DNA of 64,000 nt. It comes from Ignavibacteriales bacterium. Lineage in GTDB: Bacteria > Bacteroidota > Ignavibacteria > Ignavibacteriales > Ignavibacteriaceae. How positions within the stretch are numbered: the stretch's first letter is position 1; every line of letters starts with the position of its first letter. Location of the stretch: positions 1-64,000 of the forward strand of contig DPRR01000019.1 in NCBI GenBank assembly GCA_003538625.1, given 5' to 3'. The notes below the pieces were generated by a model. The model did not search any database. It saw nothing but the letters and a program-made list of their open reading frames with translations, and was not told the DNA's origin. Made by a program: the position numbers and the translations under genes. This document shows, one piece after another, positions 1 through 8,676 of this stretch.

Positions 1-1783
1 CACGGTATTTTGGGATCAGGTTCATAACTAATCTGTATATATGCGGAAAATCTTTTTTAGGATGGAAGGTCTCCTGATTTTTACTTAAAAGCATATACTC
101 CGTTGGAACAAACAGATTTATGATTTCTTTTTCAAGGTCTATTCTCTCATTGGAATTAACATTGAAGTCTGCCTTGAGTACAGGAAGAATATCAGGCAGC
201 GTTTCTTCCCCGGATAAAAGAATATTTTCCAATATACCCTCCTGAACACTCATATATATTTCACCTTCTTTCGTATCGAGATATGAGTATGAGCTCGTGC
301 TTCTTTCAATAAACGGGAAATATCTTTTTTGCCCTGCGAGATTAGCATTCTTAATTTTCTTATACCTTTCTATTCTTGACTCTTTTTGCTTTTCTTTAAT
401 TAGTTTGTTTACCAGGGATTTGTCAAGCTTGAGTTTTTCCATTATCAGTTTTGTCAACTGAGCAATATCCTCCGCATCAGGGGTTAGGGTAGTTAGGTAG
501 AGTAATTGATCCTTCGTATTCTGTTTGGATAACGAATCATTCTCATCATAATTGATCAAGATCCTATCAGCCAACCACAAAATCCCTTTAGTTGCTTTCT
601 TGTAAAGTGCTTTAGTTGCATCGAGACCATTAGCTCTGAAATATTCATCAGGGTCCTTATGAGGATCTAGTAATTTAGGATCTAATACAAATGGAATAAT
701 GTCTGATTCATTCAAGATTAACCTAACTGCTGCTTCAGTGTTTACAATTCCAGGTCCTTCCTGTTTACCGATCTTACCGGTCTTCTTATCTTCCTCTTTA
801 TCTTTATCATTATCAAAGGATATAATAACATTCTTAACCTTCGAGATACTCAAGCTCTTCAGATGTGAATCACTAAGCAACCCTTGCCCTACTGCTGTAG
901 CATTCTCAATCCCTGCCGCATAAAAATATCCTGCATCAGGATAGCCTTCAAAGATGATTAATGTTTCCTGGTCCTTACACTTGCACAAATTAAATATATC
1001 ATCTTTATTCAAGCCTTTAGTAGCATCATATCTGACTTCTTTCGGTTTTCCATCTTTATCAGTTTCGATTATAACTGTATTCGGAGTAGCTCTTTTAATA
1101 AAACCAGTTATTTTGCCTTTTCTGTTTCTGTAAGGTATTGCAAGTCTGTATTTATCTCCGGTTCTTCCATAAAGAGGAAGATCATTTATATCAGCTTCTT
1201 TAACTGGATGCTTCTTTAGTAAATAATCTTTTATATCTCGTCCAGGAGGGAAATAACAGAACTCTGCTTTTTTAAGAATTTCGACTTCGTATTTTCTATC
1301 ATTCACGAGATAGTCTCGCACTTCTTTAGCTTCGTCAGTAAATAATAACTCGTGCATCCAAGTGTAAGCTGTCTCAAACAACTCTGCTCTTGAATTAAAT
1401 AACCTTATCTTTTCCAGCTCTTCATCTGATATATTATTACTATAAGGGTTATTGAAATCGACTGAATGCTGGATGTTAAATTCTTTTGCGGCCCACTTGA
1501 GTGCTTCAACATAATCTACTTTTTTATATATCTTAATGAGTTCAATGTTATTACCACCTTTTTCACATTGAAAACACTTCCAATGATTATCAGTTGTGTT
1601 GATGGAAAAGCATTTGCCACCACTTGAAGAATGACCAGTTGGACAATCACCCTGAGGACTTTTTCCATTTACTGTATTTAATAAACCAAATTTATTTGCG
1701 ATTTGCTCGGCAGGTATTTCATTTATTTTTTTACGGAGAGCATCAAGATTAGGACTACTCTTCCCCTTTTTCTCATTATACAT
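1..1783 (-). CDS. DnaG-type DNA primase, 3' end cut by window edge
   Basis: Reading from ATG at 1783 leftwards the frame stays open to the window start (594 codons visible). Residues ~35-70 form a CHC2-type zinc finger (CPTGH ... CFQCEKGG). A TOPRIM domain follows around residues 270-320, with the acidic motifs IIFEGYPDAG and SFDNDKD that bind Mg2+ in DnaG-like primases. The C-terminal third is not recognisable and no helicase Walker motif is seen before the edge. A good SD (AGGGG) sits ~9 nt before the ATG. It lies 24 nt downstream of the DUF5659 gene, a pairing typical of phage, plasmid or integrative elements, so I infer a mobile-element replication primase rather than housekeeping DnaG. 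By family it would make RNA primers for element replication. Primase identity is firm; mobile origin is inference. Confidence 0.85.
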   Translation of the reverse strand, partial: MYNEKKGKSSPNLDALRKKINEIPAEQIANKFGLLNTVNGKSPQGDCPTGHSSSGGKCFSINTTDNHWKCFQCEKGGNNIELIKIYKKVDYVEALKWAAKEFNIQHSVDFNNPYSNNISDEELEKIRLFNSRAELFETAYTWMHELLFTDEAKEVRDYLVNDRKYEVEILKKAEFCYFPPGRDIKDYLLKKHPVKEADINDLPLYGRTGDKYRLAIPYRNRKGKITGFIKRATPNTVIIETDKDGKPKEVRYDATKGLNKDDIFNLCKCKDQETLIIFEGYPDAGYFYAAGIENATAVGQGLLSDSHLKSLSISKVKNVIISFDNDKDKEEDKKTGKIGKQEGPGIVNTEAAVRLILNESDIIPFVLDPKLLDPHKDPDEYFRANGLDATKALYKKATKGILWLADRILINYDENDSLSKQNTKDQLLYLTTLTPDAEDIAQLTKLIMEKLKLDKSLVNKLIKEKQKESRIERYKKIKNANLAGQKRYFPFIERSTSSYSYLDTKEGEIYMSVQEGILENILLSGEETLPDILPVLKADFNVNSNERIDLEKEIINLFVPTEYMLLSKNQETFHPKKDFPHIYRLVMNLIPKYR

Positions 1784-1807
1784 TTTTGTTTACCCCTGAT
1801 TAAAATT

Positions 1808-2026
1808 TTAATTGTACATAAGTGCCTTCACAGTCTTAATACTTGTTTGAAACTGATGCGGAGATACTCTTAATTTATCGTAAAAATAATCCGACACTAA
1901 TGCACGTAGTCCTTCGCTATCATCAAAATAGAATACGGACTTATTATTTTCATTTATATGCTGCTTTATTTTATAACCCTGCAGTACAAGTACCGCAGTT
2001 AAATAAAAGTCTTTTGTTTTATACAT
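1808..2026 (-). CDS. DUF5659-like small protein
   Basis: A 72-residue protein starting MYKTKDFYLTAVLVLQGYKI and containing VFYFDDSEGLRALVSDYF. This resembles the DUF5659 family (short proteins beginning with 'KTKDFYLAAFLLAKGY', often encoded beside primases on mobile elements). SD AGAGGA precedes the ATG by ~8 nt. It is first in a two-gene unit with the primase 24 nt downstream. The function of the family is unknown; from its fixed neighbourhood a replication- or DNA-binding role is only a guess. Confidence 0.7.
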   Translation of the reverse strand: MYKTKDFYLTAVLVLQGYKIKQHINENNKSVFYFDDSEGLRALVSDYFYDKLRVSPHQFQTSIKTVKALMYN

Positions 2027-2521
2027 TTTTTTATCCTCTTGTAAGTTTTCTGGGATCAGCTGGAATGCCCTCTCATTGAAAGAGCATTCCTATAAATTTG
2101 TTTTCTGTTTTAAGTTATTCGGGTTGTCTATTGGCGAGTTTTAGAAGTGTTCAAGTTTTCTGTTTTCAAGGCAAACCTCAATCAGCTTGCCTCTAATACA
2201 ATGTATTAATTCCTAATCTGATTTGCAAATTTTTATATTCTTTATTTTCATACATCTTATTGGCCGTCATTAATGGATTCAAATCCAAATACTGTTAGCC
2301 GTTTCCTTTTCGATAAGTTGTTTCGTTTTATAAATCAGTTTTAATCAATTGTCCGGTTGGCAGTTGTGAAATTTTCTCCCTATATGTTTAATATAGAAGG
2401 GGGGCTTGCAGAAGTCAAGAGAAGAGTAAAATATTATGATAAAAACAATTATTTCTTTGAATCCGTGGAGAGGTTTTGGAGAGGTCGGTCAAAATGTTTC
2501 GAAAATAAGCCAAAATCAAAC

Positions 2522-2553
2522 AAAAAAGAGTCAGGGTGACTATTCCCTGACTC
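2522..2553 (-). terminator. Rho-independent terminator (minus strand)
   Basis: A perfect 9-bp stem (GAGTCAGGG at 2528-2536 with CCCTGACTC at 2545-2553) with an 8-nt loop. On the minus strand it is followed directly by TTTTTT (complement of 2522-2527). It would end minus-strand transcription coming from the 2804-3109 gene. Its right arm overlaps the first bases of the 33-bp direct repeat at 2550. Confidence 0.7.
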
Positions 2554-2582
2554 TCCGCACATTTCTTATAATTCCTTATAAT
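2550..2582 (+). repeat. Att-like direct repeat, copy A
   Basis: 33 bp starting ACTCTCCGCACATTT and ending ATTCCTTATAAT. It matches a second copy at 34487-34519 in the same orientation at 31 of 33 positions. The CCCTGACTCTCCGCA context resembles the T-arm/acceptor 3' end of a tRNA-Ser gene, a common integrase target, but no intact tRNA is present here. It lies just outside the primase/DUF5659 segment, so it may mark that element's end. The repeat is seen; the attachment-site role is inference. Confidence 0.55.
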
Positions 2583-2590
2583 CAAATGAG

Positions 2591-2630
2591 TTAACAAATA
2601 TGGCAAAACACAATGTGCCATATTTGTAAC
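2591..2630. repeat. Long palindrome, 12-bp perfect arms
   Basis: ACAAATATGGCA (2594-2605) pairs perfectly with TGCCATATTTGT (2616-2627) around a 10-nt loop, and flanking GTT/AAC extend the dyad with one bulged base. It has no T-tract, so it is not an obvious terminator. It sits 11 nt after att-like copy A and has no counterpart beside copy B, so it could be a recombinase or excisionase site belonging to the element on the left. Confidence 0.5.
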
Positions 2631-2803
2631 ATTCTGTAATTTTTAAACTACAAAGTTAGACTCATTAACAATTAAATTGGTATATCTGATTTAGCAGAAT
2701 TGCTGTTGAAATTGGTTTACTCAGACTATTTTTGATGTAAAGATAAGCTTTAGGTTCTCGCTTTTCTTAAGAATGGATTTGGAATTAATAAATTACGATT
2801 TTT

Positions 2804-3109
2804 TTAGCTTAATAATATTTCTTTAATTACTTCTAATGGATTTTTATATTTCAAATAGCTGTAAGGCATTTCATTTAATCTTCTGGACATTTCTGATGGA
2901 GTCATTTTATAATCAGTAAAGTAGAATTTGAAATGGGCAATCATATCATTCATTGAGCCTAGAAAACCACGATCGTTGGTTTTGCAAACATCAATTATTT
3001 CAATTTTATCTGTAATAAATCGACCAACCATATTTTCAAATCCATCTTTCTTCAATGTTTCAGATAAATAATCGTTAAAAATGTAGAAAAGTTTATTGCA
3101 TTGTAACAA
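2804..3109 (-). pseudogene. C-terminal remnant resembling DUF6933 protein
   Basis: Frame of 101 codons containing SETLKKDGFENMVG, CKTNDRGFLGSMNDM and KYKNPLEVIKEIL. These resemble the second half of DUF6933-type proteins, where a 'KTNNRSVLGSMND' segment is usual. The frame opens with TTG immediately after a TAG stop, has no SD, and lacks the family's N-terminal half, so I read it as a 5'-truncated gene. It lies next to the att-like repeat, consistent with damage at an integration boundary. Function unknown. It could still be expressed from an internal start; family assignment is from memory of the motif and only moderate. Confidence 0.4.
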
Positions 3110-3647
3110 CTAATAATTATATCTGCTGTGCAATGTGATTCGCTGCATTCACTTTGCTCAACGATAAACTTCACATATTTCTTATAACTTCCGCATCAGG
3201 GATTGTTCGTTAACCAATACCCTTCAATAGGTAATATTACTTATCCAGATTACCATTACCTGATTTCTAATTACAAATTTATTTATTGGTTCAACTATCA
3301 GGACGCATCAATATTAATTTACAATGAAAACCGGTTCAGGACCTGCAGCAAAGGTTTACTGAATTAACGCTAAATAAAGACAAGCAAATAATTGTCATCT
3401 GAAGCGAACAAAATCACTCAGCTTTATAAGTAAGTATTCTTTTGGAGAATGGTTTTGTGCTAAGAATGTTCAGGGAGGAATGATATGATTCAGGCAGCCA
3501 TTAATCTTAATTTTCTAAATAATAACAATCAGCTACTTATTAGTTTAAAATAAATGATTTTGACAATATTTTACACTTCAAATAATATTGATATTTTATC
3601 AACACAATTTTTATCTGTTCCTTAATTAAAATAAAGCGAATAATAAG
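3110..3647. other. Intergenic region upstream of GH13 amylase
   Basis: About 540 bp with no gene of recognisable family. The left half looks like eroded coding sequence. A 22-codon frame at 3485-3553 has a good SD (AGGGAGG) but no other support. The amylase promoter candidate lies at 3559-3588. Confidence 0.4.
3559..3588 (+). promoter_or_regulatory. Sigma70-like promoter for amylase gene
   Basis: TTGACA (3559-3564), an 18-bp spacer and TAATAT (3583-3588), ending about 60 nt before the amylase ATG. The -35 is a perfect match and the -10 is close to consensus. AT-rich DNA gives chance matches, so support is moderate. Confidence 0.45.
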
Positions 3648-5540
3648 ATGCATTTAATTTCACATAGCCCACAGCCTGCGCTTTTAAAAACTATTTTAAC
3701 AATTTCTTTATTACTTTTTATGAATAATATTACAACTACCGCACAAATGAAAACTCAACATTCGAATTTAGATTTTGTTCCTCAGTGGGCTAAAGAAGTT
3801 GTTTGGTATCAAATTTTTCCAGAAAGATTTTGCAATGGCGATTCTAAAAATGATCCGACATTGGAATCGATAAAAGGTTCTTGGCCTCACGATTCAAAAT
3901 CAAATTGGCAAGTTCATCCCTGGATATCTGATTGGTATGAATTACAACCTTATGAAAAGACAAATGGAAAAGATATCTGGTATAATTTACAACGTAGAAG
4001 ATATGGCGGTGATCTTCAAGGAATTATTAATAAGTTAGATTACATAAAAGATTTAGGTATTGGTGCAATTTATCTTAATCCTGTTTTTGAAGCACCGTCA
4101 CTGCATAAGTATGATGCTGCAACTTATCATCATATTGATCCTAACTTTGGACCGAATCCGGAAGGTGATAGAAAATTAATTCAGTCTGAAAATCCAGACG
4201 ATCCTAAAACCTGGTTATGGACTGAAGCTGATAAATTATTTTTAAAACTTGTTGATGAAGTACATAAACGCGGAATGAAAATTATTATTGATGGTGTTTT
4301 TAATCATATGGGAATAAATAGCTGGGCATTTAATGATGTTCAATTAAATCAACAAAACTCCAAGTACAAAGATTGGTTTGTAGTAAAATCCTGGAATGAT
4401 AAAGTTAAAGGTACTAAGTTTGAATACGAAGGCTGGTTTGGCGTAAAAGAACTTCCGGAATTACGGGAGGATGAAAACGGGATTGTTGATGGACCTAAAA
4501 AATACATCTTTGATATAACCAAACGCTGGATGGATCCGAATGATGATGGTAATACGAATGATGGAATTGATGGTTGGAGACTTGATGTTGCTTACTGTGT
4601 CAAACATCAGTTCTGGAAAGAATGGAGAAACGTAGTTAAATCAATAAATCCAGAAGCATATTTGACTGCAGAAATCATTGACTCAGTTGCGGCAAATAAA
4701 CCATACCTGGAAGGTGATGAGTTTGATGCTGTAATGAATTATAATTTTCTTTTTTCAACTGCAGAATATTTTATAGATGAAAAAACATCAATCAGTACAT
4801 CAGAGTTTGATAAAGGATTGGAAGAATTAAGAAATGCATATCCGGAAAGTGTTGCCTATGGAATGATGAATTTATACGGAAGCCACGATACACAACGAAT
4901 TCTTTCTCATATTGTCAATAAGGATAAATATAAAATTAGAAAATGGGGTCAGAATTTTGATAATTTCAAAGGGACAAATACTAAATATGATACACGAAAA
5001 CCTAAACAGGATGAAATTGATAAATTAAAAATGATGTTGATTTTTCAAATGACTTATGTTGGTGCTCCTTATGTTTATTATGGTGATGAAGTTGGAATGT
5101 GGGGTGCAAATGATCCTTGTTCGAGAAAGCCGATGCTGTGGGAAGATTTGGTTTATGAAAACGAAAAAGTTAAACCGGATCAATCTCTAAAAACAATTGA
5201 AGATGAAAATAAAATCAATTCTGAGCTTCTTGAGTTTTATAAAAAGTTAATTAAAATAAGAAATGATAATAAGGTTTTAAGTACTGGAAATTTTAAAACT
5301 CTTTTGGTTGATGATAAAAAAGGTGTTTACGCTTTCGCCAGAGAAACTGATAGTACGCAAATAATTGTAATAATAAATAAAGGTAAAGAAGCTGCCGCAA
5401 TAAATTTACCTGTCGATCACAATGAATACTATACCGACTTACTCAATAATAATGAGTTTATATCTGCCGAGGGGAAAAAAATAGAGTGCAAAATAGCGCC
5501 GGTGAATGGAAGAATATTAATTAAAGATTATTACAAATAA
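3648..5540 (+). CDS. Exported GH13 alpha-amylase-family enzyme
   Basis: 630 residues with an N-terminal signal peptide (hydrophobic stretch ~12-30, then TTTAQ). All four GH13 regions are visible: region I IIDGVFNHMG (~213-222), region II DGWRLDVAYC with nucleophile D~313, region III YLTAEIID with acid E~342, and region IV LYGSHDTQRI with transition-state D~414. RRYGGDLQGI before the barrel and a C-terminal beta domain (KGVYAFARET) fit the cyclomaltodextrinase/neopullulanase branch that hydrolyses alpha-1,4/1,6 glucans. It probably works in the periplasm on maltooligosaccharides. It is a single gene with no adjoining transporter. The start is chosen because it leaves a normal signal peptide; SD is weak. 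Exact specificity cannot be read from sequence. Confidence 0.9.
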   Translation: MHLISHSPQPALLKTILTISLLLFMNNITTTAQMKTQHSNLDFVPQWAKEVVWYQIFPERFCNGDSKNDPTLESIKGSWPHDSKSNWQVHPWISDWYELQPYEKTNGKDIWYNLQRRRYGGDLQGIINKLDYIKDLGIGAIYLNPVFEAPSLHKYDAATYHHIDPNFGPNPEGDRKLIQSENPDDPKTWLWTEADKLFLKLVDEVHKRGMKIIIDGVFNHMGINSWAFNDVQLNQQNSKYKDWFVVKSWNDKVKGTKFEYEGWFGVKELPELREDENGIVDGPKKYIFDITKRWMDPNDDGNTNDGIDGWRLDVAYCVKHQFWKEWRNVVKSINPEAYLTAEIIDSVAANKPYLEGDEFDAVMNYNFLFSTAEYFIDEKTSISTSEFDKGLEELRNAYPESVAYGMMNLYGSHDTQRILSHIVNKDKYKIRKWGQNFDNFKGTNTKYDTRKPKQDEIDKLKMMLIFQMTYVGAPYVYYGDEVGMWGANDPCSRKPMLWEDLVYENEKVKPDQSLKTIEDENKINSELLEFYKKLIKIRNDNKVLSTGNFKTLLVDDKKGVYAFARETDSTQIIVIINKGKEAAAINLPVDHNEYYTDLLNNNEFISAEGKKIECKIAPVNGRILIKDYYK

Positions 5541-5564
5541 ACCTTAGTCAATAATCTTTTCTTA

Positions 5565-5720
5565 ATGGAATCTGATATCCATCTTTCGCTAATTGATGAG
5601 GAAAGTTTATTATCCGGAATTGTAAAAATAATGGGCATACTTAATCCAGATATTATTTTGCTTGCCAGGAGATATTGGGATGATAAAGCAGAAGTTCTGG
5701 AAGAGCGAACAATTGTATAA
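5565..5720 (+). CDS. Small hypothetical ORF (51 aa), doubtful
   Basis: ATG at 5565 opens a 51-codon frame (MESDIHLSLIDEESLLSGIV ... RYWDDKAEVLEERTIV) 24 nt after the amylase stop. Composition is protein-like (charged, few rare runs) but no SD or family is recognised. It might be the tail of a degraded gene. The rest of 5541-5933 shows nothing else. Reported with low confidence. Confidence 0.25.
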   Translation: MESDIHLSLIDEESLLSGIVKIMGILNPDIILLARRYWDDKAEVLEERTIV

Positions 5721-5933
5721 AGAAAATTATCCCAACTTTTATTTTTATTTAAAGTCTAAATGCTTTGCAATCAGATTTTTATTTTAAGTCTTATAAAAAT
5801 TGAAATAAAAAAATTTGCCGCGCCATTTAAAATCAAAAAAATCATGTGGACCGAAGTCTGATAATATGTAGTATGAAGTTACATGTTTTAATACAATTAT
5901 CATTCTTATCTTGATTAACCCAACGAAATATTT

Positions 5934-6374
5934 CTATTTCATTGGCAGGCGGTTTTTTCTAAAAGAATTCTTAACTGCTATCTTACCATCTTTAAAAGTG
6001 AACAGATCGCATCCTGTAACTTCGATCTTGGTGCCATCTATTTTAATTCCTGAAAATATCCATTCAGAAAAACCTCTATTTCCTAAAATAAAATGTTTGG
6101 TATTACCCCAATGGGCATCTGGGAAAGTTGCAAATACATTATCAAATGCCTTCTTAACCTCTTTTTGCCCTGTAAATTTTTCTCCGTCAAAATCTGGTCC
6201 TGCTGAAGCCTCAAACACACAATCATTTGTCATATGAGACATTATAGCTCTAACATCATGAGCATTAAATGCATCAGCAAAAGACTGGAGAAAATCTATT
6301 GTAACTTCATTGTTTGATTGCGCCATAAGTAAAGTTGGCAATAATAAAAGAAATATCAAAGTTCCTTTTTTCAT
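5934..6374 (-). CDS. Exported SnoaL/NTF2-like protein
   Basis: 146 residues: signal peptide MKKGTLIFLLLLPTLLMAQ, then a SnoaL-like cone fold signature (FLQSFADAFNAHDVRAIMSH, then DCVFEASAGPDFDGEKFTGQ and VTGCDLFTFKDGKI). Such proteins bind small hydrophobic ligands or act as ester cyclase-like enzymes or unknown binding proteins; secretion suggests a periplasmic role here. Upstream (to the right) begins a 320-bp repeat that also precedes the 38961-39692 gene, and its terminal CGTTAGG box lies ~55 bp before this start, so the gene may have come in as a mobile cassette. Substrate unknown. Confidence 0.75.
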   Translation of the reverse strand: MKKGTLIFLLLLPTLLMAQSNNEVTIDFLQSFADAFNAHDVRAIMSHMTNDCVFEASAGPDFDGEKFTGQKEVKKAFDNVFATFPDAHWGNTKHFILGNRGFSEWIFSGIKIDGTKIEVTGCDLFTFKDGKIAVKNSFRKNRLPMK

Positions 6375-6424
6375 ATAAGTTTATCTTGAGAAAAAATGGA
6401 GAAAATCCCAACTAAATATTTTTT

Positions 6425-6745
6425 AGCAGCGCCCTAACGGCGAGTTATGTTAAAACACAACATCGTAATTAATTTAACTTAAATATTTTATTATATATTT
6501 GATTTTTTCCGTTCTACCTTTTCCCAAATATGGTCCCCTCTTCGGGCGTCAGATAAGGCGTTGTGGAGGGATGTACATATGTGTATTAGAAATTTATGAT
6601 AATTTATTACCAATATCCATTAACAATTATTAAATAAATCCTCAGTTCTGTTTCTGTGCACCTCTCTCCTTCATTTCCATTTTATCACTTTATTTCAACA
6701 ATCCTTCAATTTTTTAATTTTTAATTTTTACTTTTGAATTTTATC
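6425..6745 (+). repeat. Dispersed intergenic repeat, copy R1
   Basis: About 320 bp matching 39688-40000 in the same orientation. A sample of ~93 bp (from TACATATGTG) differs at about 6 positions. It begins CCTAACGGCGAGTTATG, so its minus strand ends CATAACTCGCCGTTAGGG, similar to the right end of integron attC sites. It lies upstream of the SnoaL-like gene. It fills the 6375-6996 gap, with no other gene seen there. Confidence 0.65.
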
Positions 6746-6996
6746 ACCTGGTCTATAGTCTATATGGGTACACTTAACAGAGCTCAAAAATAACCTTGAT
6801 AAAAAAAGAAAACTTGTTCATTCAGCAAAAGGTTGTTCTTTGGGACAATTCTACTAAGGCTACAAACTTATATCCATAATCTTGATATAGACTTTAATTA
6901 CAAAGTAAAATATTATTAAGTTAGTTATTCAGTAGTGGATTTTGTAAAATTAAATTAATTATTTCATCATTGTAATTTAACTTTTAAGGTGCAGCA

Positions 6997-7287
6997 ATGG
7001 TTATTACAATTCTTGAAGCTCAACTCGACTTAGATCAAGCAGCGATACTGAAAGATTCTTTCAAAGAAGCAGTTCAAAATTTGGATGAAGGAATTGTCGA
7101 AACTTTCCTGCTTCAAAACCCAAAAGATTTAAGTCAATGGCGGATCACAACATTATGGTCAAGTTCTGAAGCGTTAAACGCAATGCGAAAAAAAGAAGAA
7201 CCACCCAAAGGAGTGATTATGTTTCGTAACGCTGGTGCAGAACCAAAATTATCAATTTTTAATGTGGTCGCGCACTCAGGTATTTAA
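6997..7287 (+). CDS. Antibiotic biosynthesis monooxygenase-like domain protein
   Basis: 96 residues with no signal peptide. MVITILEAQLDLDQAAIL, then LLQNPKDLSQWRITTLWSS and NAMRKKEEPPKG fit the small alpha/beta ferredoxin-like fold of ABM/Dabb-type proteins, which dimerise and may oxidise aromatic substrates or sequester small molecules. SD AAGG lies ~8 nt before ATG. It is monocistronic between the R1 repeat and the convergent YceI gene. The fold assignment is moderate; no catalytic residues can be named. Confidence 0.5.
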   Translation: MVITILEAQLDLDQAAILKDSFKEAVQNLDEGIVETFLLQNPKDLSQWRITTLWSSSEALNAMRKKEEPPKGVIMFRNAGAEPKLSIFNVVAHSGI

Positions 7288-7447
7288 ACTGAGTTGATGT
7301 AAAATTATTTCTTAAGCAGTACCATTAAAAACCAGAATACCTTTGTTTCTTGCTGATAGGATCAATTACTTTAGTGCATTTTAGGAATAATTAAAGCAGG
7401 ATAAAAAAAAACTATTCCGTAGATAAAAGCGCTCGCGGTTTTAATTT

Positions 7448-8002
7448 TTATTTTGTCATATAAATAATGCATTCTAATTTAATTTCGTTATCCACTGAAA
7501 TAAATAAAAATGATGGCTCTTTAATATTGAAATCAGAAAGGAAAATATCAAAACTGCTTTCTATTTTGAATAATTTACCATAATCGTATAGTTTTCCTTC
7601 TATTTTCTGTTTTCTTTCAACTCCGTGTATTTTTAAAATTCCTTCAATCTTTAAATCAGATTCAAAGTTTGATTTTTTTAATTGGTCTGTTACATTACCT
7701 GTAAATTGCGCTAAGGGATATTTGCTTGTTTCCAGATAATTATCACGCATATGAGTGTTTCTTAATCCTATACCTGTATCTAACGAATCAAGATAAACCT
7801 TAAATTCAATTTTACTTCTCTTAACCAGATTGCTATCCCATTTTATATATCCTTCAACTGCAGAAGTTGTTCCTTCAAAATTATTTAATGTGGACCGGGC
7901 CAGAAATTTAATTGAATTATTCTGACCTTTATCTACACTTAAATATTGTGTTCTTACTAAAGGCACAAAAAGTAATACAAAACACAAAATAATTTTTAGC
8001 AT
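7448..8002 (-). CDS. YceI family periplasmic protein
   Basis: 184 residues with signal peptide (MLKIILCFVLLFVPLVRTQ) and the YceI lipocalin-like pattern: FLARSTLNNFEGTTSAVEG, then DSLDTGIGLRNTHMRDNYLE (the conserved 'R..HmR...fLd...yP' motif), YPLAQFTGNV and LKIHGVERKQ. YceI proteins bind polyisoprenoid-type lipids in the periplasm and are often induced by stress. Length is normal for the family. It is a lone gene convergent with 6997-7287. Confidence 0.88.
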   Translation of the reverse strand: MLKIILCFVLLFVPLVRTQYLSVDKGQNNSIKFLARSTLNNFEGTTSAVEGYIKWDSNLVKRSKIEFKVYLDSLDTGIGLRNTHMRDNYLETSKYPLAQFTGNVTDQLKKSNFESDLKIEGILKIHGVERKQKIEGKLYDYGKLFKIESSFDIFLSDFNIKEPSFLFISVDNEIKLECIIYMTK

Positions 8003-8676
8003 TTCATCTCAGTTCAGATATTAAAAATTAGAAATCTATAACTACTACCTGGGGTATAGCCCAAAGAAAATTTTGTAAAATATTATTAATTATCAATTTC
8101 TGATATTCCATCAAGTTTTGTCAAATCAAAATGCACTTCTGTCTGCAGGATACCCCGCTCCTCGTGCAATCTAATAAATTATAATTGCAAAGCAGAATAT
8201 TGTTTTTGTTATTAAGAAATATTTTGAATTTTTAATCATTATATATTTGCTAAAAACTATAATGTGAAATAATTATTTAAGTTTTTACTTTAAATAGTTG
8301 GGCTAACTTGAGAAAAGTGACTTTTAAGAAAAGTTACATTTTGCTATAAGGTTAGATTGATATCTCATATATAATTTTATTTTTGAACAGTGAAAGTGCC
8401 TGTTATTGAATAATGAGTCTACAGTAATATTAAATCAGAAGGATAAACGTTAAATGTGAAATGATTTAAATGTGAATCTAAAGAATTGCTTTTTTTTATA
8501 ATTCAAGCAAGATTATTATGGCTGCGAAACGATAATTAAAGTTATAAAAGTAAAGCGAAATAATTCCACTGTGCGATAAAAATCCTACAGATTGCAAGAA
8601 TATTCATAACACCCAATTCTATTTAAAAATACATTTGGAAGTGCAATTTTAATTAACTTTTTTTACAGGAGGCAAA
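8003..8676. other. Non-coding AT-rich gap
   Basis: About 670 bp between divergent yceI-like and cytochrome genes with no frame or RNA I can support. Around 8305-8345 a near-direct repeat (GAAAAGTGAC / GAAAAGTTAC) is present, of unknown meaning. Confidence 0.35.

Larger units (their letters stand above)
2027..2803. other. Intergenic edge of mobile element
   Basis: No convincing gene in about 780 bp. The right part carries a terminator, an att-like 33-bp repeat and a long palindrome, listed separately. An imperfect hairpin (GGAATGC arms, 2062-2090) lies in the leader of the minus-strand DUF5659-primase unit and could be an attenuator or old terminator. Short frames here have no SD and no family resemblance. 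Confidence 0.4.

Noticed and set aside
699..923. Plus-strand frame of 74 codons
   Set aside because: Lies wholly antisense to the primase, no SD, low-complexity Ser/Leu run.
2528..2560. Possible tRNA-Ser 3' half at copy A
   Set aside because: Only the T-arm/acceptor-like end is present; no D or anticodon arm upstream, so not called as a tRNA.
2357..2621. Two small frames (one per strand) around 2357-2621
   Set aside because: They cross the terminator hairpin, att-like repeat and palindrome, have non-ATG or SD-less starts and no family likeness.
3485..3553. 22-codon frame with strong SD AGGGAGG
   Set aside because: Too short to support; encodes an Asn-rich stub. Could be a leader peptide but nothing else points to it.
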